A DNA stretch of 64,000 bases from Rhynchopus sp. YZ270_cl-10 (GCA_964035575.1 OZ037843.1:1240001-1304000), one strand, 5' to 3'. Shown: positions 52,576 to 63,338, counted from the stretch's first letter. Program-made: numbers and translations. The notes: generated by a model from the letters alone, not told the origin.

Positions 52576-52979
52576 GTACGGTGTAAAAATCTAGCTTTTT
52601 ACACCACAGAGCCACTCAAACGAACCCTTTTTTGCGGAGCAAAAAATGAAAAATGGCGCCGCAGGCAAAAAAAAATCAAGGAACAGCCATTTCCCAAAGG
52701 CACTCCCGTGGTTCAACCACGGTTCTTCCAGGCGGGGGAAAAATGCGGGGAAAACAATCGAGTCCGCCCTAATCTGGGGACGACATTTACAGAAAGGTCT
52801 GGTGAAAAGTGTCGGTATTTTTTTCCCCTCCAGATTTCTCTGTTTTTTTTTTTTTTTTGAAAACCAGTTTTTGGAAAAACTGGTTTTCAAAACCAGTTTT
52901 TTTAACCACCCTAATACCCTGGATAAAACAAAAAAGCTTGCGTTTCCTTTACTTTTGAATCCCGATCCCACTTTTTTTT
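52576..52979. other. Spacer with hairpin modules
   Basis: It repeats the block at 30609-30685: CGAACCCTTTTTTGCGGAGC, then AAAAAATG and GGCGCCGCAGGC. An AACCAGTTTTT/AAAAACTGGTT palindrome lies at about 52860-52900. No gene. Confidence 0.5.
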
Positions 52980-53137
52980 TAACCAAAAGAAAACCGACGC
53001 AGGAGCTTTTCTTGGAACTGTTTTATTCTCCCTACCCCAACAACATCACATTTCAGAAAAACATTGTTTTTTCGTTTTTGTTCACTTTCTTTTCTTCTCC
53101 CTCACACCTGTTTGCTGTGAATTAAATTTTTTCGTTT
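52980..53137 (+). repeat. Exact 158-bp direct repeat X, copy 1
   Basis: Identical base for base to 56719-56876, from TAACCAAAAGAAAACCGACG to TTAAATTTTTTCGTTT. The pair brackets the Hsp70 and MORN remnants. Confidence 0.9.
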
Positions 53138-53301
53138 TTTGTGTGCGTTTTTTGTGAGATGGCACATAGGATGACGCGGGCGCAACGCGTCGGAACGGAG
53201 TGAGGAGTTGGTTGGAGGAGAAGGTGAGTTTGCGTCTGGCAGCGAATGCGCGCAGGGAGGAAGCCCGGGTGCCACAATTTTTTCGTTTTGTATAAGAGTT
53301 G

Positions 53302-53536
53302 ACTGTGCCTGCGTACTTCGACTCGCAGCGTCAGGCGAAGAAGGACGTAGGGGCGATTCTCGGGGATGGACGTGCTGTGCATCATCAACGAACCGACTGT
53401 GGATGCGATTGCGTACGGAATGGACAACGCGAGCGAGAGCCAGAAGAACATCCTGATCTTCGACCTGGGTGGCGGTACCTTCGATGTGACGCTTCTGGTG
53501 ATTGACGGGGGGATCTTCTAGGTGAAGGCGACTGCG

Positions 53537-53568
<32 letters not shown>

Positions 53569-54572
53569 CAACCGGATGGTGAACCACTTCGTGGAGGAGT
53601 TCAAGAAGAAGCGCCAGAAGCACCTGATGACGTACCAGCGTGCGGCGCCGTGTGCCTGTGAGCGTGCTAAGTGTGCGCTGTCGTCGGCGGCACAGACCAG
53701 CATTGAGATCGACTCGCTATTTGAGGGGACAGACTTCTACTCGTCGATCACACGTGTGACGTTCGAGGAGCTGTGCACGGACCTGTTCAAGTCGTGCCTG
53801 CGCGCTGTGGAGTCTGTCTTGAATGGCTCGAAGCTTGAGGTGCGACATTACGGAGGTTGTGCTGATCGGAGGATCGACCGGCGATGGTGTCGGACTTCTT
53901 CGGCGGAAAGGACCTGAACAAGTCGATCAACCCCGACGAGGCTGTTGCCTTTGGCGCTGCGGTGCAGGCCCTTGTGCTGACGGGGGGAAAGAGCACGCAA
54001 ACGGAGCAGATCCTGCTGATGGACGTGACGCCGCTGACTGTCGGGATTAAGACGGACGGGGGTGTGATGGCACCGCTGATCAAGAGGAACACGACGATCC
54101 CGACGAAGAAAAGCCGGGAGTTCTCGACGTGCGGACAACCAGAATGTTCTGTGTTCGAGGGGGAGAGCGCGATGACGAAGGACTGACACCAGCTCGGAAC
54201 GTTTTGACCCGGCAGGGATCCCGCCGGCCCCACGTGGAGTGTCCCAGATTGAGGTCACCTTTGACGTCGACGCGAATGGCATCATGGACGTGTCTGCCGA
54301 GGACTAGTCGACCGGGAACTTCCGGGGAAGAAGTCGCAGGTCATCATCACCAACGACAAGGGCCGTCTGTCCCAGAAGGAAATTGCCGACATGTGCAACG
54401 ACGCAGAGAAGTTCGCTGAGGCCGACAAGCAGGCGCGTGCGTGTCGGCGCCAGACACTCGAGACCTACGCCCACCAGATGGTCACCACCCTCGAGCTCTG
54501 CGGCACTGAGGCCACCAAGGAGGAGTTCCAGTCCTCCCAGAGGAAGCTGGAGAGGACCTGCAGCACCTGACG
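53302..54572 (+). pseudogene. Decayed Hsp70 gene (DnaK family)
   Basis: Clear Hsp70 segments in shifting frames: [134 protein letters not shown] and [10 protein letters not shown], then a diverged part of the lid. The roughly 140 N-terminal residues and the C-terminal tail are missing. At least four frame changes and a stop in the DGGIF/VKATAGD region disrupt it. It cannot make a working chaperone. The host's functional gene must be elsewhere. Absence of introns is compatible with a processed copy but does not prove it. Confidence 0.9.
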
Positions 54573-54795
54573 AAGCTAACAGATGGCTATTCGTACAGCA
54601 GTGTAGAGGCAGGGAAGGAGTTATCGGCGGAAGCGTTTGGCTGATACGTGGCTCGATGTCGTTCACGAAGAAAGCAAAGCCGGAACATCACCTTCAACAA
54701 GCTGTTCGGGGCGTACTGTGTCGTGGTGTGCCTGAGGGACCTTGGCTCCGTGGATGAAGGCGTTTACAGTGTGGAGCTTGTTAGCGCACCTACGC

Positions 54796-55170
54796 CAAGA
54801 TTGTACGCGGCAAGGTAGACTACGGCGATGGGAGTACCTATCAAGTACTTATGAAGGGCAAATCCGTCATGGAAAATGAGAAGGTAAAGACACCCTGATG
54901 TACAGTGCCTGCGATGAGTATGAAGGCGATTGGGTGGACGACAAAAAGAATGGGGTACGCTGTTTCAGTAGAGGGACGTATGTGGGTGAATGGAAGGATG
55001 ATAAGATGCATGGACCGGGACGGTAACGTTTGAGGATAAGTCGCGGTACGAAGGGCAGTATTGCGAGGATAAGATGGAAGGGCAGGGCAAGCTGCTCTAC
55101 GCGAATGGAAACAGATACGACGGTGGTTCTGTGAACAACTGCAAACACGTTAAAGGGCATATCTTCTAAG
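54796..55170 (+). pseudogene. Decayed MORN-repeat gene
   Basis: MORN repeats in more than one frame: KVDYGDGSTYQ..MKGK, DEYEGDWVDDKKNG, RGTYVGEWKDDKMHGPG, KSRYEGQYCEDKMEGQGKLL and YANGNRYDGG. The Y.G.W....HG.G pattern is typical. Frame changes and stops separate the units. MORN proteins usually act in membrane or cytoskeletal attachment, but this copy is dead. It follows the Hsp70 remnant with about 220 bp between. Confidence 0.8.
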
Positions 55171-56533
55171 AAGCCACCAAGGACATCGTCGAGCTGCAGG
55201 GTGTGCGGCAGCAAGGTCGTGCGAGTGAACGTTACGGCAGGGACGGGTATTGTGGCCTCCCGCAGGAGCGTGTAGTCGTTAGCCCACGGAGGCACTCTAA
55301 CGACCTCACGAAGGATGCTGCATGGATATTTTTCTGGAGAACACCGAGAACGCGAACGTCGCCCCACAGCCAGTAGAGGTAGGTGAAGACATGACGCTCG
55401 TCGACCCTGCTACGGTGGTGTGCAACCACAGCACCCTCCCGAGCGAGTGGGTGCGTTTTTCCCTGCACGGGGACGACGACTGTGCTGTGCTGTGGATGTG
55501 CGTCTGAGTGACGTGACTGGCGAGGCGTGTATGTCACTGGTACCACTTTGAGGGTTTTGAGTGCATCAAGGATGTCAACACGACACGAGGTCTACCTGTA
55601 GCTGGTGTGGCAGCTTCTCTGTGCACTATCACGTCGAGCCCTCCGTGAGGTAGACATATCGCTTTTTATCTGCGAGAGTGTCCAGCAATTCCCCTACGTT
55701 GGCGCTACCGTCTCGCTCATGAGGAGTGCAGGTGTTGCGGAACGGGGGCGTGTGGCTTGACGCGCGGACGGAGCAGGCGGCACTGGGCCCCGGCTGGCTC
55801 AGGAAGGTTCTGCTGTTCCCGGCCACAATGGTGTGCTGCTTTGGGAGCATAGGCTGGTGCGGCAACCGAGGGCGGCGTTCCCTCGGATGAACCGGCTGTA
55901 GCAACTGGGTGCACTCTGCCTGAAGGTGCAGGGACAGGCTGATCCATTTGCCGAAGGTGCTCCTTGCGGAAATTCCTGGGTGGTGAGGCTTGGCTGCAGG
56001 CGTGCGTGCCCAGAACTGTGCATAGTCCGTTTACATCAGCTCGGATGAGAGTGTAGCTGGGGGTGCGCTGGCGTTGCTGAACCCTTGGGGGAGGTGGTGT
56101 TACGTGTCTCTTGGAAGTGGACGGCGACTTTGCTGTTCAAGCCCCCACCTCAATCTGGCGGAGAGAGCTGGTGGTAGCGCTGATTGCGACGGCTACGGCG
56201 GATATGCGCTGTTTGACTGGGATTGCTTTCGAGGTGTTCCACGACACTGGTACAGTTGTGTCGAGGCAACGAAAGCTGCGCTCTCCCCACCCAGGCGAAA
56301 GTCTGTTGATCGCGGAGTTTGGTGGGTGATATGTGCGGATGGAGATGTGCGCACGCACCATGTGACAACGGGGTACTTGGTCGCGGATATGGATACCTGG
56401 TGGGGTGTTTGTCAATTATGTGGGTCTGTTACGTTTCCTGGGGCACGTCTTTTGTGATGCTTCTCTGTTGTTCTTAGTCTTTCGTTTCTGTGAGGCGGGG
56501 GGGGAGGGGGGGGGGAGGGGGGGTTTTTTCTGG
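55171..56533 (+). other. GC-rich stretch, probably decayed coding DNA
   Basis: Base composition is like coding sequence, with several ORFs of 60-130 codons on both strands, but none is recognisable. The longest on the + strand (56074-56457) reads MLNPWGRWCYVSLGSGRR onwards. It is probably the continuation of the gene graveyard; a divergent exon cannot be excluded. Confidence 0.35.
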
Positions 56534-56719
56534 TCCTGGTCGCATACTGCGAGTTTTCCTGGAAGCGCAGGAAAAATGACTGGGGAGTGTTGGTGGCTCC
56601 GTGACGCCACAGAGCCGGCACACTCGTTGAGTGCCTCACAAAACCTAAAAATTTATTCCGCTTTGATTTTATTTATTGTCTTCACGCTATATTGTTGTTG
56701 TTGGGTTGGGAAATAAAAT
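56534..56719 (+). repeat. Exact 186-bp direct repeat Y, copy 1
   Basis: Identical to 57844-58029, from TCCTGGTCGCATACTGCGAG to GTTGGGAAATAAAAT. It contains GTGACGCCACAGAGCCGGCA and ends in an AATAAA motif. A diverged relative is at about 28283-28385. Repeat X copy 2 begins at its last base. Confidence 0.9.
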
Positions 56720-56876
56720 AACCAAAAGAAAACCGACGCAGGAGCTTTTCTTGGAACTGTTTTATTCTCCCTACCCCAACAACATCACATTTCAGAAAAA
56801 CATTGTTTTTTCGTTTTTGTTCACTTTCTTTTCTTCTCCCTCACACCTGTTTGCTGTGAATTAAATTTTTTCGTTT
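56719..56876 (+). repeat. Exact 158-bp direct repeat X, copy 2
   Basis: See copy 1 at 52980-53137. It follows repeat Y without a gap. Confidence 0.9.
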
Positions 56877-56984
56877 CCCTCCCTCCCTCCCTAATTTGTG
56901 TCTTTTATTTTCCAGTTTGTTCGAACCGTTGAATTGTAGGCCCTATGGTGGTCAGGTGGGCCCTTTTTGTTTCAGTGTGTTCAT

Positions 56985-57690
56985 GCGTAGGGTCCGAGTT
57001 GGCCTAGTGAACCTGAATTACCCCTTGTTTCAGTGCGGCCATGCAGAATGGACCTGAATCACCCCTTGTTTCAGTGTGTTCATGCGTAGGGTCCTTAGTT
57101 GGCCTAGTGAACCTGAATCACCCCTTTATTTCAGTGAACCACCCCGTGAGCGCGGATCACCCGTTGAATGGCCTTGCCTCTTGAAGGTTCTGGTCAGGTG
57201 GTGCTCAGGGTGTAAAACAGTTCTTGTTTAATGTGTTCTACTCGTTTAACCTATGGTGGTCAAGTGGTGTTGCAGGGTGTAAAAACAGATTTTTGGGGCG
57301 AAGTGGAGTTCAAAGTGTTAAACGGATGTGTGTTCAGTGCGTACCTCGTGTGGTATTTCTTGGTACTGTTTCCCTGTGCTAGTCTCACTCACATGTGTGT
57401 TCCATGCGGAGGGTCCTTAGTTGGACTAGTGGACATGAATCACTCCTTTTGTATCAGTGTGTTCTGTGTGGAGGTCTCTTAGTTGGCCTAGTGTAACTTC
57501 AACCTCTCTTTTTGCTTCAGTGTGTTCCATGCGGAGGGTCCTTAGTTGGCCTAGTGGACATGAATCACCCCTTTTGTATCAGTGTGTTCTGTGTGGAGGT
57601 CTCTTAGTTGGCCTAGTGTACTTCAACCTCCCTTTTTGCTTCAGTGTGTTCCATGCGGAGGGTCCTTAGTTGGCTTAGTGGACAGTTTTC
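56985..57690 (+). repeat. Minisatellite of about 60-bp units
   Basis: Units contain GGGTCCTTAGTTGGCCTAGTG or its short form TCTCTTAGTTGGCCTAGTG, then ATGAATCACCCC or CTTCAACCTCCC and end in TTTCAGTGTGTTC. From about 57390 on, two unit types alternate, giving a higher-order period of about 120 bp. Open frames across it are by-products. Confidence 0.8.
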
Positions 57691-57843
57691 TTGTACAGTG
57701 CAAACCCGTAAACGGGTTTGCGGGTTTAGCTGGCCTTAGTGGACCGAACCAACTTTGTGTTTTCAATGCGCCAGTAGCGTGGCTTGTCTTGGTCTTGATT
57801 TATCTCTACTTTAGCAGCAAAAATCCTGCACTCCCTAGTCCCA

Positions 57844-58029
57844 TCCTGGTCGCATACTGCGAGTTTTCCTGGAAGCGCAGGAAAAATGACTGGGGAGTGT
57901 TGGTGGCTCCGTGACGCCACAGAGCCGGCACACTCGTTGAGTGCCTCACAAAACCTAAAAATTTATTCCGCTTTGATTTTATTTATTGTCTTCACGCTAT
58001 ATTGTTGTTGTTGGGTTGGGAAATAAAAT
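57844..58029 (+). repeat. Exact 186-bp direct repeat Y, copy 2
   Basis: See copy 1 at 56534-56719. It is followed directly by a block (58030-58104) shared, inverted, with 31783-31858 of the 3.2-kb TIR element. Confidence 0.9.
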
Positions 58030-59111
58030 TTATTTTCCCCCAAACCAGTAAACCAGCTCGTTCTGGTTTGAAACCAGTAAAAGTACCGAAACTATTTCCC
58101 TGATTTTTTGTGGGATTTGGTCCCACATAAAGACATCACTACCCGCAGTGTCCCACCACTTTATTTCGTATTTTTGTGGTCCTGTTACGAAATGGTACCG
58201 ATAGCGATCTACAGTTTGACCTGTCGCGACCTGTCGTTTCACGAGTAGTACCACAAACCAAGCCATTTGCTTCACCGTCATGTGCGAAGTGTACCGTAAA
58301 AGTGCCAACGATCTGAACGTAACGAACCGGCCATGGCTACGCGCTATGCTGCTACCCGCAGCGAGCTTACGAAACGCAGCCCACCTGCGGTGGCTGCTCA
58401 GAGTCTGGTGCCAGGCTGATCCTTTCTGAGTAGGTTTTTAGAGTGATTTTTGCTTATGAACGCCTTTGCCGTTTTGTGTAAAAACGTGGGTTACATTGTA
58501 CTGCACGGGTACGTGTACACCACCCTGTGGCCCACACTTGGTTCTGAAACCCCAGAGTCGCGTTTTCCACCATACTCAGATCTCGGCTCACAAAAATCAA
58601 AAAGGTGAAACTCCCGATTTTTTGTGAACCGCCCATTTTTGCCTGGGGAACCCTGTAGAAACACACGTACCAAGGCGTTTTTACACCTAAACTCGCGAGC
58701 AAAAGCTCTCCACACGGGCACTTTTTCCTCTTTTACACATTTTTTTTGCCCATTTTCTCATTTTGCACAGGGATTTACCTTTGTCATTTTTTCACAACAA
58801 CAAACAATTTTTTGTTTTAGTCGTGGCTGAGGCGTACTTAAACGTAAGTAATCCCGAATACGCCTCAGATGCGTTTTTCAGCCAGACCGTTTTTCATCAG
58901 TTTTCGGCCTCGCTGCATTGTATGTTTAAACATCCGTAATTGGAACCAATTCTGAAATCCGTGATCGGCCCCGTAGGTGAATGTTGCACGCGCTGCCGGT
59001 ACTGGAAACTAGGTGTCGGCGAGCAACTTACAACCCTATCCAAAGTATTGATATTTCTTGAAAAAGCCACCCATTATGTAGGGCCGGGTAAAATGGCGGC
59101 ACAAGGCACCC
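58030..59111. other. Spacer upstream of cyclase E
   Basis: 58030-58104 is an inverted match to 31783-31858 (CCAGTAAACCAGCTCGTTCT). A minus-strand ORF (58030-58308) reads MALLRYTSHMTVKQMAWFVV onwards and includes KYEIKWWDTAGSDVFMWDQ; I do not recognise it and give it low weight. The rest shows no gene. Confidence 0.45.
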
Positions 59112-59164
59112 ACCACACCACACCTCCCCAGACACTCTCTTCCCTTTCTGTACACCTCAGAACA

Positions 59165-61781
59165 ATGGTGTCATGCGGAATCCAGTCGCTGACAATGCTG
59201 CTGTGTGTGGTGCTGATTCTGTCGACAGGTGCGATCATCGGTGGCTTCACTCTGTCAACATGGGACGACCTTCTGGAGAAGGCACGTGACACAGGTGATG
59301 AGGGCTTCGGGATGTGTCTCGACAGTGGTACGGCGGACTTCGAAACGGTCTCGGCACGCTACCTGCGCTCTGTCCTTGGCAACGTGGACACGGCAGTGAA
59401 GGAGTACCTGAAGGTTCCTGAGCAGCTCGTGGTCTCGCTTGCCACCCTGGCACAGGCACACCACCCAAATGTGAGCACGAGCCCTGCCTTTGCAGCTTCC
59501 CATTTGCGTCCTGCAGTCATGTCTGCCTTTATGGCTGGGAAGGAGTCTGGAATTCTACGGTTCGGGCACGAAGCGTACCCGTGGTGTGCGGCACATCCTG
59601 TTCCGTGGAAGAGGGGTGACGGGTTTGCAGGGTGGGGCTCGCGGATGTCGTACATGAATGATGCGGGTGCTCACATGACGACTAATGTCACCAGCCCTAT
59701 CTTGCTGTATTCTACACGTGACCTCCTGACGCTGTCAGGGACTTTCCGACTATGTTGTCTTCACAGAAATCGACAAGCTCGGCGACATCAGAGACCCCTC
59801 ACAGCCGTGCAAGTACAATCCTGCCTACAACAAAGGCGAGATGCGTGGACTGTGCATATTCCCCATCCTGATTATCGAACCCCCGAACTTCGCAACCGTT
59901 GCCCAACGTGGGAGACAGATGTGGTACCTGGGTGCCGACGATCCACCACTGAACCCTGTGGACACTCTTGTTTATTCCAGCATGCAGGTGCAGTGGGACT
60001 ACACGGCGTGGGAGCTGAGCTACACCTACACCCACCCAGATATGTACACGATGCACCCCAAGCAGGGCAAACGTGTGGGTTCAGTAGTTGCCACCGTGAC
60101 TGCGAAAGGGGTGTCTGACGTGGTGCGTTCACAGCTGCTCCCGACCGGCACGTCGTTGTACCTGGTGGATGACGACCGTGCATCTGGTTCAGTGGGGACA
60201 CTTGTTGCGTACAACAGAGGACGGCACGTGACGCTCGCGAGAACCCAAAAGACCATCTACATCGAATTTGCGTCGAGCATCAACATAACGAACCACTCGA
60301 TGGAAGACGCGACGTCGCACATCCCCTCAGTGATTGCAGAGCACGGGCGGTTTGCGTTCACACACTCGCGGAACTACAGAGACCTTGTGGAGAAGACAGA
60401 GGACTCCTTCCTGAAGTGGTCTGACTCGAACGGCACGGAGTTCTGGACAATCACGTCGACAATTGAACACAGAACGATCTTCTGGTATTCAACCCTTCTT
60501 GTGCCGAGGACGTCTGTGATGGATACGATTGATGCGTCGACGAATGCAATCCGTGCGAAGGTGGCATCAGATCTGTCCTCTGCAGACGCACAGAAGGAGG
60601 ATGCGGTGACTGTGATGGCGATTGTGACGGCTGTTGCGGTGATAGGACTTCTTGCCATTGCTGTTGTGTTCACACGCTACATCACGTCACCTCTGCTGAA
60701 GCTTGGGAGAGAGATGGCAAGTGTGGCTGTGATGGACCTGGAGGCTGTGGACACGGGCCGTGCAGTGTCGCAGCTGAGTGAGGTGGGGATGATGCAGCGC
60801 AGCTTTGTTACCATGGTGGCGAACCTGGTGGAGTACCGGAACTACATGCCGCAGAGTGTGCTTGTCAACGAGAGTGAGGAGGAGGAAGAACCCACAGAAT
60901 CAGCTGAGTCCACGCAGAAGTCCAAAACAAAGGGTAGGTCTGGTGACTCATCCCGTTCGGAGTTGTCGAAGGCGCACAGCTCAGAGGTGGTGCAGAACCA
61001 GAAGGCACTGCTGCGTGTGGACGGGATGAAGAAGAAGAAGGTGTCGCTGGCACACATGAACGTCGTGTCGTGGCACGCCTTCATCAAGAAGCACAAGGAC
61101 GCAGAGGTGCTCTCCGCACACGCAGGTGTGATTGAGAGGATCCTGACAGCAGTGCAGCACAACAAGGGTGTGTGCGACACGTTTGCTGGGGACAAGATGC
61201 TTGCCACCTTCAACGCCTTTGTTCCGAAGTCGTCGCACAGTGTTTCCTGTGTGAAGGCTGCACACGAAGCAGCAACAGCACTTGGTGATGTGCACAAGAT
61301 CTCGTATGGGTGCACGACAGGCGAGGCACGTGTCGGGAACATGGGTTGCAACGGGATGAAGAAGGTGTCGATTCTCTCGCAGTCCATGTCGTGGGTGGTT
61401 GTGCTTGAGCGTTGGAACAAGAAGGAGAAGCTGCACGGTGTCATTGACCGCAACGTGTCACGTGAGGCAGAGGGACAGGTGGTGCTCCGTTGTGCAGGTG
61501 CTGTGCTGTTCGAGAAGTTCAGTGAGAAGGTGCAGACTGTGTTTGCTGTGAAGGGTCTGTGCAGCAGCGAAAACGAGGAGTGGATGTACCAGCTGGAGTC
61601 TGCCTCAAACAACCCGCACGCACTGTGGAACGAGGTCTTCGAGCACATCATCAAACAGGACTTTGAGAAGGCGTCTTCTCTGCTGGACAGCGTCGCTCAG
61701 GACCAACGCACACCTTACGAAGAGCTTGTGGGCTATGTGCGGCAGAAGGCTTATGCACCGTTCGTTGTGAAAATGCACTAA
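59165..61781 (+). pseudogene. Cyclase paralogue E, frameshifted
   Basis: Same leader, start and architecture as B to D. The frame from 59165 is lost near 59738, where GCTGTCAGGGACTTTCC stands for GCTGGCAGAGGGACTTTCC in D, a loss of two bases. The downstream part (frame through 59841-61781) is complete, with second membrane segment, HAMP-like region, an acidic Ser-rich linker and the degenerate cyclase-like domain, ending VKMH. It is otherwise as well conserved as the intact paralogues, so the break is very recent or a sequence error. Coding length without the break would be about 872 residues. Confidence 0.85.
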
Positions 61782-61977
61782 ATCCGTAGTCGGGACCTTC
61801 TGAAACCCTACTAAGGCGTTGACCGCTCGAACCGATGTCTCCTACCTGAGACATTACCAAAACAGGAGGCGAGGGGTATGCGGGGCGTTTTTCTGTCTTA
61901 AGGGTCTTTTTAAGCAACCCTGCCTCTTCTGCACTGCATAGCCTTTGTCTTTCTTTTTGGGTATGCGGGACTCCCCC
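61782..61977 (+). repeat. Left part of the repeat interrupted by the 62-kb insertion
   Basis: 61855-61977 matches 37405-37560. It starts about 75 bp after the cyclase E stop. Confidence 0.7.
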
Positions 61978-62936
61978 CCCCTAGGCATAGGTGCCCGCCG
62001 AGTCGTTTTTGGGCGAGTTGTCGGAACTTTACGATTTCACCTAACAACTCGCCCAAAACTCGGACAACTCGGCCACAACTCGCCCTATACTCGGCACAAC
62101 TCGCCCTATACTCGGCACAACTCGGCCACAACTCGGCCACAACTCGCCCATTTTTACAGGCAAAAACATACAGGGATGGGAGGTGACGTTGTAAGGTTAC
62201 ACACATGTAACGTTGGTACAACACATGATCTCAAGAAAAACAACCAGGGCTAAGGCCAAACGCCACTCATTACATGCACCTTGTCATATGACTAGTCATA
62301 GGTGGTAACTAGGTCGTGGTGGTCCATGGGCCACCGTGCACACTCACGGTTTTTGGTAATTGCTGGGGGGAATGGGATATACTCCGTACATGGATACCCA
62401 CACAGAACACACGGTTCCCCAGACATCTGTCAGGCAATCACTGATTCACTTCACACAGGTCGGGCAGGCGCTGCCTGCCCATCCTCTTTTCCTGTCTGCT
62501 ATCGATTCCAGGTTCACAACGTTCACACGTTTAGTCAAAATGCTTTGGGCGACGACTTCCTTTGGGATACACAAAACCACACAAAGCGCACATTCACAGA
62601 CCAGCTGTGAAGCGTGGGATGCACAAGATAAAACGTGATGTGGTGTACCTGTGTACCTGTGTACCTGTGTACCTGTGTACCTGTGTACCTGTGTACCTGT
62701 GTACCTGTGTACCTGTGTACCTGTGTACCTGTGTACCTGTGTACCTGTGTACCTGTGTACCTGTGTACCTGTGTACCTGTGTACCTGTGTACCTGTGTAC
62801 CTGTGTACCTGTGTTTTTGTAGCCATAAAAAATCCCAAAAAAAAACAACTCGCCCAAAAAAAATGGGCGAGTTGTTGGCCGAATTTGGGCGAGTTGCCGA
62901 GTTGTTTTAACTCGCCGGGCACCTATGCGGCGGAGT
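61978..62936. mobile_element. 0.95-kb TIR element inserted in a dispersed repeat
   Basis: The ends share GCATAGGTGCCCG followed by CGAGT in inverted orientation. Next to both ends are runs of CAACTCGCCC, CAACTCGGCC or their complements, subterminal repeats that can pair. The surrounding sequence is continuous in the copy at 37405-37570, which marks the empty site. The interior carries an octamer array and no recognised transposase. The exact ends are blurred by C runs. Confidence 0.7.
62641..62815 (+). repeat. Octamer tandem array (CTGTGTAC)n
   Basis: About 21 perfect copies. Not a telomere-type sequence, and internal to the TIR element. Confidence 0.95.
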
Positions 62937-63338
62937 CCCCCCCCCCTTGTCCTCAGGGTGCTAAACGTCCCTGCCCCTACTAAATGCAAGTTAAGACCTT
63001 ACAGGGTATAAAATTACCGCTGTTGGAGAAGCTGTGGGATGTCCTCATCGGGTATCCCACAGAGAGTGCGCCGGTTACACACGATACACTTCCAAGCGGA
63101 AAAACAGACTTTACCCCCATAAAAAGTTTAAAAACACACCCCAAAACACATGACCCAAGAATGGCGCAAAGAGGCTGGGAGGGGACCTTCTTGGTCTCAC
63201 ACTCCCGGGTGGTGAAAGCGTATTGCCTGCTTTTGAAAGAGACGGGACACTCGTTCCGGAGAACCAAGAAACCCCTGCCCTGTTTACACAGGTGCAATGA
63301 AAATTACGTGAAAAGTTCGAGAAGGTAGGTATATACCG
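62937..63338 (+). other. Spacer with an unrecognised 114-codon ORF
   Basis: 62984-63328 is open and reads MQVKTLQGIKLPLLEKLWDV onwards. Its composition is not strongly coding and no family is recognised. It may be an exon or chance. Confidence 0.3.

Noticed and set aside
53302-54572. Working Hsp70 gene with introns
   Set aside because: Frame changes lie inside conserved blocks without GT-AG borders, and the ATPase N-terminus is absent.
52980-56876. LTR element interpretation of the 158-bp direct repeats
   Set aside because: Too short, no coding parts of such an element between them, and the content is host-gene remnants.
62641-62815. Telomeric repeat
   Set aside because: The unit CTGTGTAC is not a known telomere type, and the array lies inside a TIR element.
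62446-62989. ORFs across the octamer array
   Set aside because: Same reason: a stop-free 8-bp repeat on both strands.
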